Assembly: GCA_013607635.1 (NCBI GenBank)
Contig: VCAY01000007.1
Span: 1 to 48,468 of the forward strand
Length of the DNA stretch: 48,468 nucleotides
Reading direction: 5' to 3'
Origin: Campylobacterota bacterium
GTDB lineage: Bacteria > Campylobacterota > Campylobacteria > Campylobacterales > Sulfurimonadaceae
Numbering within the stretch: the first letter of the stretch is position 1; each line of letters opens with the position of its first letter. The notes beneath the pieces are model-generated. The model saw only the letters and a program-made list of their open reading frames with translations, did no database searches and was not told the DNA's origin. The position numbers and the translations under genes are program-made. Below, piece by piece: positions 35,996-45,498 of the stretch.

Positions 35996-37699
35996 TTGAG
36001 AAGAAGCAGAGCTTTTATACCAACATCTAAAGAAGTACCCAACGACGCAACACTTCCGAGTCATATCTTTTTGTCTCGTGCTGGTTTTATCTCGCAGGTG
36101 GGAGCTGGGCTTTATAACTACATGCCTTTAGCAAAAAAGGTGATCAAAAAGATTGAGCATATCATCAACGAAGAGATGCAAAACGCTGGCGCACAAGAGG
36201 TTGAGCTGAGTTTTGTAACTCCTGCTGATCTTTGGGCTGAAAGTGCTAGGATCGAGAAGTTTGGCAAAGAGTTGCTCCGCTTTCGCGATAGAAAAGAGAA
36301 CCTTTTTGTCTTAGGTCCTACACACGAAGAGATGATGGTCAATCTTGTACGTAACCGTGTCAACTCTTATAAAAATCTGCCACTTAATCTCTACCAGATC
36401 AAAACAAAGTTTCGTGATGAAGCGCGCCCTAGATTTGGGCTGATGCGTGGGCGTGAGTTTATTATGAAAGATGGGTACAGTTTTCACAGCTCTTATAAAG
36501 ATCTCGATCGTGAATTTGATGCGATGGAGGCAGCTTATAAAAAAATTCTTACTCGCTTAGGGCTTGATTTTCGTGTTGTCGAGGCTGACAGCGGTGCGAT
36601 CGGTGGAAGTGGCTCAAAAGAGTTGATGGTGTTAGCTGATAGTGGAGAAGATACGATAGCCGTGTGTAGCAAATGTGAATACGGTGCAAACATCGAAGCG
36701 GCAAAACGCTCAAAACGAGGCACTATTCCAGAGGCTCCGGAAGCGGAGTTTAATAAGTTCTTAACCCCAGATACCAAAACGATCGATGATCTTGCACAGT
36801 TTTTTAAGGTTGATCCTTACTATACAGTCAAGTGTGTGGCAAAAAGGGTGATCTATGAAGATGTCAGTGAGATTGTACTTTTCTTTGTAAGAGGGTGTGA
36901 TAACCTTCAAGAAGCAAAAGCGATTAATGCGACAGAAGCACTTGATATTGTAGATGTAACTGAAGAAGAACTCGCAGAGATAGGTCTTGTTCCTGGCTTT
37001 ATAGGACCACTTGATCAAGACAAAGCAAAGCATGTGATCGATAGTGATCTTAAAAATGCAGCCAATATGATCTGTGGAGCAAACGAGAAAGAGTACCATT
37101 TTGTTGGGGTTGATCTTGGTGTGATCTCTGAAGTTGCTTACTTTGCAGATATCGCTGAAGTGAATGAGGGGGATATCTGCCCACACTGTGATGGTACACT
37201 CTCATTTACCAAAGGGATCGAAGTTGGGCATATCTTTAAGCTCGGAACTGTTTATTCAGAGCCTCTCAAGGCTGAGTTTTTAGATGAAAACGGTAAAGCA
37301 CAGCCGTTTATCATGGGAACTTATGGTATGGGGGTTTCACGCTTGGTTGCGGCAGTGATCGAGCAGCACCACGATGAAAACGGTTGTAAGTGGACAAAAG
37401 CAACTGCGCCGTATATGGTAAATATTATGGTGAGTAATGTTAAAGATGAAGCGCAGGTTGCCCTTGGTGAAGAACTGTATGCAAAACTTCAAGATGCAAA
37501 TGTAGAAGTGATGCTTGATGATCGCAAAGAGCGTTTTGGGTTTAAGATGAAAGATGCGGAGCTGATAGGTTTTCCATACACTGTGATCATCGGTAAAGAG
37601 CTTGCAGGTGGCAATGTAGAGATCTATGAGAGAATGAGTACACAAAAAACAGAAGTACCTGCTGATGCGGTGTATGAAAAACTGATGGAGATGATGTAG
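35996..37699 (+). CDS. proS: Prolyl-tRNA synthetase (bacterial type)
   Basis: 567 residues. Class II synthetase. Begins [12 protein letters not shown]; motif 2 [17 protein letters not shown]; an insertion domain (about 225-395) is the editing (INS) domain of the bacterial type; motif 3 [11 protein letters not shown]; a C-terminal anticodon-binding domain. TTG start at 35996 with AAAGGA upstream, 3 bp after hemA. Confidence 0.97.
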   Translation: MRRSRAFIPTSKEVPNDATLPSHIFLSRAGFISQVGAGLYNYMPLAKKVIKKIEHIINEEMQNAGAQEVELSFVTPADLWAESARIEKFGKELLRFRDRKENLFVLGPTHEEMMVNLVRNRVNSYKNLPLNLYQIKTKFRDEARPRFGLMRGREFIMKDGYSFHSSYKDLDREFDAMEAAYKKILTRLGLDFRVVEADSGAIGGSGSKELMVLADSGEDTIAVCSKCEYGANIEAAKRSKRGTIPEAPEAEFNKFLTPDTKTIDDLAQFFKVDPYYTVKCVAKRVIYEDVSEIVLFFVRGCDNLQEAKAINATEALDIVDVTEEELAEIGLVPGFIGPLDQDKAKHVIDSDLKNAANMICGANEKEYHFVGVDLGVISEVAYFADIAEVNEGDICPHCDGTLSFTKGIEVGHIFKLGTVYSEPLKAEFLDENGKAQPFIMGTYGMGVSRLVAAVIEQHHDENGCKWTKATAPYMVNIMVSNVKDEAQVALGEELYAKLQDANVEVMLDDRKERFGFKMKDAELIGFPYTVIIGKELAGGNVEIYERMSTQKTEVPADAVYEKLMEMM

Positions 37700-38110
37700 A
37701 TGATCTATTTTCTTGTGTATCTCTTTTTGGAAGTGATGGTCTCAGTCAATATCGCTTCCTCTATCGGGGGATTTACAACCTTTTTAGAGATACTGTTGAG
37801 CGCGTTTTTAGGGATTGTTATATTGATCAATTTTAAAGAGGTGCTGTTTGAGAATATGAAGGCAGTCTCTTATAGTTGTATAAACTTAGAAGAGTTTCAG
37901 CAGCTTAATCTTTTTACGGTTATTGGGGCTTTTTTGCTGATTATACCGGGATTTTTAACAGATATTATTGGGTTGTTGTTGCAATTTAGTGCTATAACGA
38001 GTATGATTGTTAACCGTTATAATGTACAATCCAAACATTGTAAAACTCATACAAAGGATGCAGATGTTATCGATGTGGAAGTTATTAAGTGCGACACTAC
38101 TTCTAAGTAG
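37700..38110 (+). CDS. fxsA: FxsA-family membrane protein
   Basis: 136 residues. Small cytoplasmic-membrane protein with three to four hydrophobic segments, the loop LIIPGFLTDIIGLLL and a C-terminal soluble tail DVIDVEVI, both typical of FxsA. E. coli FxsA affects phage F exclusion when overproduced; its native role is unclear. ATG follows the proS stop directly. Its last 47 bp overlap the next gene. Confidence 0.88.
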   Translation: MIYFLVYLFLEVMVSVNIASSIGGFTTFLEILLSAFLGIVILINFKEVLFENMKAVSYSCINLEEFQQLNLFTVIGAFLLIIPGFLTDIIGLLLQFSAITSMIVNRYNVQSKHCKTHTKDADVIDVEVIKCDTTSK

Positions 38111-38897
38111 TGTTCTCTATGGTGAGACAACAAGTGAAAAGATAGAAGATTTTTTACTTGATAAGTTTGAAGAAAACTCTAGAATTGAGAATGTCCATGT
38201 GAGGGTTGAAGAGAAAGTACCCCTTGAAGATATTAAGGGCTGGGATGGTTATATTGTATCGGTTAAAGCGACTATCAAGCAGCCTGTAAAAAAACAGATC
38301 AAACAAAAAATGATCTGGTTCTCAAACGGTACTATGATTACCAAAGAACTTGTTAATATGGACACAGGTAGAGATTTGTTACAGCAAGTTAAACCAAAGT
38401 TCAAAGCAGCATACTACGCAAAAGAGAATCTTGTTTATGGTAATGCCAATGCAAAACACAAAATAGCATTTTTTTCTGATCCTTTATGCCCGTTTTGTAA
38501 AGGTTTCGTTCCCGGTGCTTTAAAAGAGTTGAAAAAAGAGCCGAAAAAGTTTGCAGTGTACTATTATCACCTGCCACTTGAGCGTATTCACCCCGCTTCT
38601 GTGCATATTGTGAAGATGATGACAGCTGCACAGCTTCAAGGTGTAAAAGATGTGATCATCAAAACGTATAATATCAAAGTCAACCCAAGAGAGAAAAATG
38701 TACAAAAAATTCTTGATGCTTTCAACAAAGCTGTGGGAACAAAACTCACTATGAAAGATATCAATGCACCTGTTGTTTTAAAACATGTTAAAAAAGATTT
38801 TAATATCGCGACAGACCTTTTGGTGGGTGGAACACCTACTGTGTATCTTGATGACAAGTATGATAAAAAAAGAAATAGTTACAAGAAAGTGAAATAG
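38064..38897 (+). CDS. DsbC/DsbG-like periplasmic thioredoxin-fold protein
   Basis: 277 residues. Signal peptide (about 1-20, ending LYG), an N-terminal domain, then a thioredoxin fold with CPFC (142-145, after FFSDPL) and cis-Pro loop GGTPTVYL. This is the arrangement of DsbC/DsbG/SoxW-like thiol:disulfide proteins. I choose ATG at 38064, since AAAGG precedes it by 6 nt and the signal peptide begins there; the open frame reaches 38007. It overlaps the fxsA end by 47 bp. Confidence 0.88.
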   Translation: MLSMWKLLSATLLLSSVLYGETTSEKIEDFLLDKFEENSRIENVHVRVEEKVPLEDIKGWDGYIVSVKATIKQPVKKQIKQKMIWFSNGTMITKELVNMDTGRDLLQQVKPKFKAAYYAKENLVYGNANAKHKIAFFSDPLCPFCKGFVPGALKELKKEPKKFAVYYYHLPLERIHPASVHIVKMMTAAQLQGVKDVIIKTYNIKVNPREKNVQKILDAFNKAVGTKLTMKDINAPVVLKHVKKDFNIATDLLVGGTPTVYLDDKYDKKRNSYKKVK

Positions 38898-39857
38898 ATG
38901 GATAAATTAGTTATAGCCACAAGAGTTTCAGACCTTGCACTTTGGCAGGCGTACCATGTCAAAGAGAGGATCGAAAAAAGCTTTCCCGATATCACAGTAG
39001 AGCTTAACAAGATTGTGAGCAACGGCGATAAAGTACTCGATAAACCACTTGCACTCATCGGTGGCAAAGGGCACTTTACCAAAGAGCTCGAAGATCAGAT
39101 GCTCGAAGGTAATGCCCAGATGGCAGTGCATAGTCTCAAAGATGTGCCAACTTATACACCTGATGGACTTGAACTTGTTGCTGTAACAAAACGGCAAGAT
39201 CAAAGTGATGTGTTTTTGTCACACACTTATACTTCTCTTGATGAGCTGCCACAAGGTGCTGTTGTCGGTACAACAAGTCTTAGACGCAGGATGCAATTAC
39301 TCTCGCGCAGACCTGATCTAAAAGTTAAAGATCTTCGTGGTAATGTGAACACCCGTCTTAGAAAACTCAAAGAGGGGCAGTACGATGCGATCATCCTCGC
39401 ATTTATCGGACTTAACAGACTTGATCTTTTAAAAGATATTCCCCATGTTGAAAAACTCTCACTCGATATGATGATCCCGCCGATGGGACAAGCTGCTCTT
39501 GGGATAGAGATCATTACAGGCAACGAAAAAGTGCGAGAGATTGCGATGAGTCTTAACGATGCAGATACACTTCTTTGCACACAAATAGAGCGAGATTTTA
39601 TTGCAGCCATTGGTGCTGGGTGTTCTGCTCCTGTTGCATGTAACGCGGTAGTTGATGGTGATGAGGTAACACTTCGCACGATGATTGGTTTTAGTGATGG
39701 TACAAACATTATACAAGAGAAGATGAGCGCACAAAAAGATGCCAGCCGTAACATCGGTAAAGAGATGGCAAAAAAGATGATAGAGCAGGGTGCTTTGGAG
39801 CTTCTTAAAAAAGCTGAGGAAGTGGCATTTAAAGAGGAGATGCCACAAAGGCTGTAA
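38898..39857 (+). CDS. hemC: Porphobilinogen deaminase (hydroxymethylbilane synthase)
   Basis: 319 residues. Polymerises four porphobilinogen units for haem. Begins LVIATRVSDLALWQA; HSLKDVP (catalytic Asp), TTSLRRRMQL and RGNVNTRLRK; the dipyrromethane cofactor is attached at Cys242 in GAGCSAPV. ATG immediately after the preceding stop. Works in the same pathway as hemA upstream. Confidence 0.97.
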   Translation: MDKLVIATRVSDLALWQAYHVKERIEKSFPDITVELNKIVSNGDKVLDKPLALIGGKGHFTKELEDQMLEGNAQMAVHSLKDVPTYTPDGLELVAVTKRQDQSDVFLSHTYTSLDELPQGAVVGTTSLRRRMQLLSRRPDLKVKDLRGNVNTRLRKLKEGQYDAIILAFIGLNRLDLLKDIPHVEKLSLDMMIPPMGQAALGIEIITGNEKVREIAMSLNDADTLLCTQIERDFIAAIGAGCSAPVACNAVVDGDEVTLRTMIGFSDGTNIIQEKMSAQKDASRNIGKEMAKKMIEQGALELLKKAEEVAFKEEMPQRL

Positions 39858-39861
39858 CACT

Positions 39862-40536
39862 ATGCTAAACGCTAGGATCACGCAGAGCTCTTGGCGTGAA
39901 GTACTTGCAGATGAGCTGCAAAAACCTTACTTGAAAGAGCTTAAAAAGTTTCTTATCCAAGAGAAACAGTGCTACACTATTTTTCCAAATGATGCAAATA
40001 TTTTCAATGCTTACAACACCACAAGTTTTGATGCAGTGAAGGTGGTGATCCTTGGGCAAGACCCTTACCACGGTGTCAATCAAGCGCACGGCCTTGCTTT
40101 TTCGGTAAGAGATGGTGTGAAACATCCCCCCTCTTTAGTCAATATCTTTAAAGAGTTGCAAGATGATGTGGGGTGTAGTTATCCACAGACAAGTGAGTTG
40201 ACATCGTGGGCGAAGCAGGGGGTATTATTGCTGAATACGGTTTTAACGGTGCGTCAGGGTGAAGCAGCTTCTCATAAGGAGCGAGGCTGGGAGCGATTTA
40301 CCGATGTCACCATTCAAGCTATCAGTAAGCATAAAGAGCGTATTGTGTTTATTTTGTGGGGAAGACCGGCACAGATGAAAGCAAAACTCATAGACAGCTC
40401 AAAACATCTCATCCTCAAAGCTCCCCATCCATCACCCCTCTCATCTTACAGGGGATTTTTTGGCTCCAAACCATTTTCAAAGACCAATGAGTATCTTCTT
40501 GCGCATAAGAAAACAGCCATAGAGTGGTGTTTGTAA
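39862..40536 (+). CDS. ung: Uracil-DNA glycosylase, family 1
   Basis: 224 residues. Removes uracil from DNA. Water-activating motif GQDPYHG (65-71, Asp67), HPPSL, LLNTVLTVR, and HPSPLSSYRGF (His-containing loop). I use ATG at 39862 (MLNARITQSSW); the frame is open to 39790 within hemC, but family proteins start here. An AAAGG lies 10 nt upstream. Last gene of the run, convergent with the J-domain gene. Confidence 0.96.
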   Translation: MLNARITQSSWREVLADELQKPYLKELKKFLIQEKQCYTIFPNDANIFNAYNTTSFDAVKVVILGQDPYHGVNQAHGLAFSVRDGVKHPPSLVNIFKELQDDVGCSYPQTSELTSWAKQGVLLLNTVLTVRQGEAASHKERGWERFTDVTIQAISKHKERIVFILWGRPAQMKAKLIDSSKHLILKAPHPSPLSSYRGFFGSKPFSKTNEYLLAHKKTAIEWCL

Positions 40537-40557
40537 AACTTCTACCGTAACCACCCC

Positions 40558-40851
40558 TTAGCGATTGGATCCAAATTTTGTATGCCACCACTCATCTGGT
40601 GTTATGGTTGTTTTTTTGATACTCTCCTCATCTAATGGGTATTCATAATTTTCACAGTATGTGAGGATGGTTTGATATGCATCATTGATTTTGGCACTCA
40701 TTTTAGTGGCTTTTAGCGGATCATCCTTGTGTTTGTCGGGATGCCATTTTTTCATCAGGAGTTTGTATTTTTGTTTGATCTCTTTAAGGGAGGATTTTTC
40801 ACGAAGACCAAGGAGCGATTTGGCCTTCATGATCTTTTCAAAGGAGCTCAA
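40558..40851 (-). CDS. Mini J-domain protein after ftsZ
   Basis: 97 residues. Essentially a lone J domain with the HPD motif at 37-39 in KKWHPDKH and a short tail; no Gly/Phe region or zinc fingers. Such proteins stimulate DnaK's ATPase at particular sites or clients. Start could be TTG at 40851 or ATG at 40830 (IMKAKSLLG); neither has a strong ribosome site. It lies 6 bp after ftsZ and is probably transcribed with it. Confidence 0.85.
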   Translation of the reverse strand: MSSFEKIMKAKSLLGLREKSSLKEIKQKYKLLMKKWHPDKHKDDPLKATKMSAKINDAYQTILTYCENYEYPLDEESIKKTTITPDEWWHTKFGSNR

Positions 40852-40857
40852 GTGTTG

Positions 40858-41979
40858 TTAGTCTTGTTGTTTTCTCATATATGCCGGAATATCAAGATAG
40901 TCACCATCTAGATCGCCACCGACAACCATCCTAGGGGCAATTTTTACTTTTGGCATAGCAGGTTGTTGCGCTTCAAACTCTGGATTATTTGTTGTTGTGC
41001 TCTCTTGTTTATCAAATCCGGTTGCAACGATCGTAATCTTTACATAGTTTTCTGGAAGTTCCGGATCGGTTGAAGTTCCCCAGATAACATCAGCATCATC
41101 GTGAGCACTTTCATAAACCACTTCCATAGCTTCTGACATATCGATAAATGAGAAGTCTGGATGGATCTTGAAGTGTACAAGGACACCCATGGCACCATTG
41201 ATAGACATATTGTCAAGCAGAGGTGACTCGATTGCTGCTTTGATCGCTTCATAAGCAGCATTTTCACCCTCATGCTCACCAACACCCATAAGTGCCATAC
41301 CTTGATGACTCATAACGGTTTGTAAGTCGGCAAAGTCAAGGTTGATGTCGTTGTCACCACTTGAGAGGATAACCCCACTTGTTCCACTTACCGCTTGAGC
41401 TAAGACACTGTCAACAATTTTAAAACTGTCTTTAATCCCAAGTCTTCTGTCGATGATCGAGAGGAGTTTGTCATTTGGAATGACAACGATAGAGTCCGAT
41501 TCTTTTTTAAGCTCTTTAAGTCCTGCTTCTGCAAGTTTGCCTCTTTTGCTCCCTTCAAATTTGAAAGGTTTTGTAACAACAGAGATGGTAAGCGCTCCAA
41601 TCTCTTTGGCAATTTGTGCGACAACGGGTGCTGCACCTGTTCCGGTTCCTCCGCCAAGTCCAGCCGAGATAAAAACAATATCTGCACCCTGCAAGGCATC
41701 TCTGATCTCATCATAACTCTCCAGTGCTGAGTCGCGACCGATCTCAGGTTTCATTCCAGCTCCTAGACCCTTTGTAAGGTTTGCACCGATTTGGATCTTT
41801 GTAGCGGATGAATTTTCATTAAGCACTTGCGCATCGGTGTTAACAAGCATCATCTCAATACCGTTGACACCCTCATTGATCATGTGCCCGATCATGTTGC
41901 CACCGCCACCGCCGACACCAACTGCGATGATTCGTGCACCGCTTGGGTTTTGTATCTCCTCAACTGTAAATGGTTCCAT
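40858..41979 (-). CDS. ftsZ: Cell division protein FtsZ
   Basis: 373 residues. Tubulin-like GTPase that forms the division ring. GTP signature GGGTGTG (109-115), VGVGGGGGN at the N-terminus and the T7 loop (NLDFADL). The C-terminal peptide DYLDIPAYMRKQ, which binds FtsA and others, is intact. AGGAGTG precedes ATG at 41979. It lies 12 bp after ftsA. Confidence 0.98.
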   Translation of the reverse strand: MEPFTVEEIQNPSGARIIAVGVGGGGGNMIGHMINEGVNGIEMMLVNTDAQVLNENSSATKIQIGANLTKGLGAGMKPEIGRDSALESYDEIRDALQGADIVFISAGLGGGTGTGAAPVVAQIAKEIGALTISVVTKPFKFEGSKRGKLAEAGLKELKKESDSIVVIPNDKLLSIIDRRLGIKDSFKIVDSVLAQAVSGTSGVILSSGDNDINLDFADLQTVMSHQGMALMGVGEHEGENAAYEAIKAAIESPLLDNMSINGAMGVLVHFKIHPDFSFIDMSEAMEVVYESAHDDADVIWGTSTDPELPENYVKITIVATGFDKQESTTTNNPEFEAQQPAMPKVKIAPRMVVGGDLDGDYLDIPAYMRKQQD

Positions 41980-41991
41980 TAGTTCACTCCT

Positions 41992-43353
41992 TTAAAATAA
42001 CTGGGTAGCCCAGTTCCAAAACTTCGCCATACCACTAGCTTCGTCACTTTTTTTCTCTTTTGCCTCTTCAAGGTTGAGCATCTTTGGCTCTTTGTCTTGC
42101 TGTGGTTGGGCAATAGGAAAAGCATCTTGAGTTGGTGTTGCAAGATCTACTTTAGTAGCAGAGACAGGCTCCTCATTTGAGTGTCTTACTCTTTTGTTGA
42201 CATCGATCTCATAAGGTGTGTATGGAGCTGCTGAGAACATCACAAGACCAACTGCGCTTGAATATTCAGGATCTCTAAGCGAATCAAAAAGCCCATCCAT
42301 CTCTTTAGGCTTGGCAAGTCGAACCGGAACAGAACCAAAAGTAGCGATAGCAAGATCACGAATCCCCTCCATCTTGGAAAAACCACCGGTAAGAACAACA
42401 CCTGCGCCGATCTGATCTTTAAGCCCGCTGTTTTCGATAAAGTGTGCAAGGATCATCAGTGTCTCTTCAACACGGGCAAAGATCACATTGTGCACCACTT
42501 CTAAAGAGACCTCATGGGTTGTTGTTTCATCTCCGATAATCGGCAACTCAATAAGATCATTGCTTGGTGTCAGGAGTGATCCAAACTCAAGTTTTACTTT
42601 GTCTGCAACATTGAGTGGGGTGTGCAGTGCCATAGAAAGATCGCTTGTGACATGGTTAGAACCCACTCCAAGGTACTCATTGTAACGGATGGAGTTTCCT
42701 GAATATATAGCGATATTGCTTGTATTGCCACCCATGTCGATCACTGCTACACCAAGCTCTTTTTCATCTTCATTGAGTATGGCAATCGTCGAGGCATAAG
42801 AGTTAAGAACTATATTTTCAACTGTAACACCGGCACCTCTTACTGCCTTTTTAAGATTGTGGAGATTTGATTTTTGTGTGGTGATGATGTGCGTCTCTAC
42901 TTCCAGTCTTGAAGCGTTCATCCCGAGTGGATCTTCGATAAAATCTTGATCATCCACCTTGAAGTTGTAAGGTAAGGCATGTAAGACTTCATATTCGTTT
43001 GGGATGTTGGCATTGTAGAGTGAGGTGTGCATCACACGCTTAATCTCATCAAAACTGATCTCTTTAGATTGGATATTGACGATACCGTTAGAGCTAAGAC
43101 TCTTAGTGTATGCGCCAGAAATAGAAACGATTGCACTTGTAGCAGTTGATCCAGAAACTCTTTTTGCATCTTCAACAGCGGTTTTAATACTTCTTGCTGC
43201 AAGCTCAATGTTTGTAATACTGCCTTTTTTTAGTCCTTGTGCTTTGGTAGTTCCAGCACCTGTGATGGTGATAGAGTTGTTATGTGCTATATCTGCAGTG
43301 ATAGCACAAATCTTGGTTGAGCCAATATCGATGGCTAAAACGCTTCTACTCAA
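41992..43353 (-). CDS. ftsA: Cell division protein FtsA
   Basis: 453 residues. Actin-like ATPase that tethers FtsZ to the membrane. Phosphate-1 loop DIGSTKI (5-11), the SHS2/1C region, phosphate-2 VIDMGGNTSNIA, and GGFSKMEGI adenosine motif. It ends in an amphipathic membrane-targeting helix (GMAKFWNWATQLF) after a variable linker. ATG at 43353 directly follows the preceding foldase gene. Confidence 0.97.
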   Translation of the reverse strand: MSRSVLAIDIGSTKICAITADIAHNNSITITGAGTTKAQGLKKGSITNIELAARSIKTAVEDAKRVSGSTATSAIVSISGAYTKSLSSNGIVNIQSKEISFDEIKRVMHTSLYNANIPNEYEVLHALPYNFKVDDQDFIEDPLGMNASRLEVETHIITTQKSNLHNLKKAVRGAGVTVENIVLNSYASTIAILNEDEKELGVAVIDMGGNTSNIAIYSGNSIRYNEYLGVGSNHVTSDLSMALHTPLNVADKVKLEFGSLLTPSNDLIELPIIGDETTTHEVSLEVVHNVIFARVEETLMILAHFIENSGLKDQIGAGVVLTGGFSKMEGIRDLAIATFGSVPVRLAKPKEMDGLFDSLRDPEYSSAVGLVMFSAAPYTPYEIDVNKRVRHSNEEPVSATKVDLATPTQDAFPIAQPQQDKEPKMLNLEEAKEKKSDEASGMAKFWNWATQLF

Positions 43354-43354
43354 A

Positions 43355-44821
43355 CTAGAGTCCTTGGATAAAAATCTGTGTTTTATATTTGCTTTGAAGA
43401 GTTTTCATAAGCCCTTCACCAAACACACTTGTTTTTAATCTAGCAATAAGTTCTTTTGCTTGATCATTATTTGTGTTTTCAAGCAACTTTTGTTCCAAAA
43501 TATTGAAAAGAACGATTTTTCCACTCTGAAGTGTTATGAAATCTCTTTTTTGTTCTGACTGGAAAAGTTTTTGGAGAAACTCTTTAGTCTCAGCCTGTGT
43601 AAGATTATCAATTGTATTGTTGGATTGTAGTGTAAGAAACTCAGAGTGTTTGCCCGTAAAGTGCTGGACGGTTTTAGTGGCTATATCATAGCTTTTCTCT
43701 TTTTGTTTTTGCTGTATATAGTACGCTCGTAGCTCTTTTTTTGCTTCCTCGAAAGATTTTATAACCGAAGGATTTGTTTGAAGAAGTTGAAAGCTGTAGT
43801 AAGATCCGTTAAACATAACCGGTTTTACGAAAGGTTTGGCAGGTGTAGCGTGTGTGATCTTCTCAAACACTTCGTTATTGAATTGATTGTTTGAAGCAGA
43901 GATTGTTAGCTGTTTTATTTTGCTTGGATCTGTTTTTCCGTTTTTAAATGCTATAAATTCTCGTAACGCTGCTTTTTTATTTGCTTTAGTATTGAGCTCC
44001 TTGATAATAGCCGGTTGGGCATCTTTCAAAGAGAGAAGTTTACCCTCTTTGTCTTTAAAATGGTTTTTATTCTCTTGGTAGTAGCTTGCAATAGCACTTT
44101 GATCATACTTGTTTGATTGTGGTTGGTGTTTGAGTAGTGCCACTTTATAGCTTACTGCAGTCATATAGTTGTCTTTAGTGTTTTCCCAGAACTCTTTAAG
44201 GGCATCTTCTTTGACTTTGATAGCGAATTTTTGTGGATCAAGTACTTTGTACTCAATCTTATCTGCAATACCAAAGAGTGTACTCATGATCTTCTCTTCG
44301 TTTTTATTGGGAGAAATTTTAAGGAGTGTAAGCACTTTTTTTACAAGCAACTCTTTGGAGAGCTCTTTTTCATACTCTGTTGGAGTGAGTCTGTTTTGTG
44401 CAAGAACATCTTTGTATGTTTGAGGATCAAAGATACCATCTTTGAAAAAAGCTTTATTGTTTTGAAGTTCAGTATAGATATCTTTTGGAGACACACTAAG
44501 ATCGTAAGATTTAGCAAGGTTGATAAGGTAGGCTTGCTGGATGAGTTGTTGGAGTGCTTGCTTTTGTAAGCCAAACTGTTTTGCCTTCTCTTCATCGAAG
44601 TTGCCCTGAAACATCTGGGCATACTGTGCATAAAGTCTTGAGTATGCTTTTTGCATCTCGACCATACTGATCTCACTATCGCCAACTTTTGCTACCGATC
44701 CCGCTTTGTCACCATAACTATATTGTCCCCAGCCGACAAAACCGGCACCAACAAACGCGATTGTAGATATCCAGATAGTGATAATAAGCCATTTTTTGTG
44801 TCGTTGCATCCAAGTGATCAT
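43355..44821 (-). CDS. PpiD/SurA-like membrane-anchored periplasmic chaperone
   Basis: 488 residues. A short basic start, one membrane helix (about 11-31), then a SurA-N-type helical chaperone region (about 37-180) with MQKAYSRLYAQYAQMF. This is the layout of PpiD-like foldases. I cannot see a clear parvulin (PPIC) catalytic signature in the middle, so it may be a chaperone only. Own -10 (TAAAAT near 44850-44855) and AAAGGA before ATG at 44821. It sits just before ftsA. Confidence 0.85.
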   Translation of the reverse strand: MITWMQRHKKWLIITIWISTIAFVGAGFVGWGQYSYGDKAGSVAKVGDSEISMVEMQKAYSRLYAQYAQMFQGNFDEEKAKQFGLQKQALQQLIQQAYLINLAKSYDLSVSPKDIYTELQNNKAFFKDGIFDPQTYKDVLAQNRLTPTEYEKELSKELLVKKVLTLLKISPNKNEEKIMSTLFGIADKIEYKVLDPQKFAIKVKEDALKEFWENTKDNYMTAVSYKVALLKHQPQSNKYDQSAIASYYQENKNHFKDKEGKLLSLKDAQPAIIKELNTKANKKAALREFIAFKNGKTDPSKIKQLTISASNNQFNNEVFEKITHATPAKPFVKPVMFNGSYYSFQLLQTNPSVIKSFEEAKKELRAYYIQQKQKEKSYDIATKTVQHFTGKHSEFLTLQSNNTIDNLTQAETKEFLQKLFQSEQKRDFITLQSGKIVLFNILEQKLLENTNNDQAKELIARLKTSVFGEGLMKTLQSKYKTQIFIQGL

Positions 44822-44849
44822 AAAAAGTTTCCTTTGTGTAAATTGCGAT

Positions 44850-44855
44850 ATTTTA
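44850..44855 (-). promoter_or_regulatory. Possible -10 for the foldase-ftsA-ftsZ genes
   Basis: TAAAAT on the minus strand in the 72-bp gap upstream of the foldase gene; about 28 nt leader. Confidence 0.35.
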
Positions 44856-44893
44856 TGGAAATTAGCCTTTAATGTTGATAAAGAGGGAGTCGA

Positions 44894-45484
44894 TTAATCG
44901 AGATCGTATCTACTTGCTGATTCACTGAGCATAAGAATGCGGCAACTTTTTTCCAAAATGGCTAGTTTTCTTGCCATCTCATGCACATCGCGGCTAAATG
45001 CATAAACACCATAGCCACGAATCACTATAATGTTTGTTTTGTGTGTTTGAAAATATGTTGTTATCTCACTTGAAGCGCGATCGTACCAGTCATCAAAGTT
45101 TTTTGGATCGTAGATCTCGATCGAACCAAGATCGTTATGCCCAAAATAATCTTTTGGATCGATGATGTTATGATTAAGAGAGTACGCTGTGGTAAAAGGG
45201 GGCATTGTAAAGCTAATAAATTTTGCTTCAGTTATTTGTGAATAGATATTGTAGTGGATATTAGCATCGATACTTGCCTGATTCCACCGATAGTCTTTTT
45301 TAAAATAAAGCTCAATAAGTGCGTGCTCATCCAAAGCATCAAACACTGCCTCTTTGGTATTGATCAAAAACCTACCTGAATCGGTTTTTGCCGAGATCGA
45401 TCCATGATAGATACCAAAAAAGTCCTTACGAAACATCGAAAGGGACAACGAAGCGAGTTTTTTGCCTAGGTGTGCTTTGTTCAT
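44894..45484 (-). CDS. Class II aldolase/adducin-fold protein lacking metal ligands
   Basis: 196 residues. The length and pattern match class II aldolase/adducin domains: GIYHGSISAKT near 24-34 (usually GNxSxR), and the C-terminal block VIRGYGVYAFSRDVHEMARKLAILE. The usual metal histidines are missing: HxH is replaced by Phe92 and Met94 (FISFTMPPFTTA), NHG by Gly157-Tyr158, and the catalytic Glu appears as Asp73. I infer a non-metal or non-catalytic member. It is between dnaJ and the foldase, 14 bp after dnaJ; function unknown. Confidence 0.82.
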   Translation of the reverse strand: MNKAHLGKKLASLSLSMFRKDFFGIYHGSISAKTDSGRFLINTKEAVFDALDEHALIELYFKKDYRWNQASIDANIHYNIYSQITEAKFISFTMPPFTTAYSLNHNIIDPKDYFGHNDLGSIEIYDPKNFDDWYDRASSEITTYFQTHKTNIIVIRGYGVYAFSRDVHEMARKLAILEKSCRILMLSESASRYDLD

Positions 45485-45498
45485 AACATCCCTTTATA

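Noticed and set aside
39227-39754. Long open frame opposite hemC (175 codons, minus strand)
   Set aside because: It is fully covered by a well-supported hemC; its product shows no domain and the frame is a codon-use shadow.
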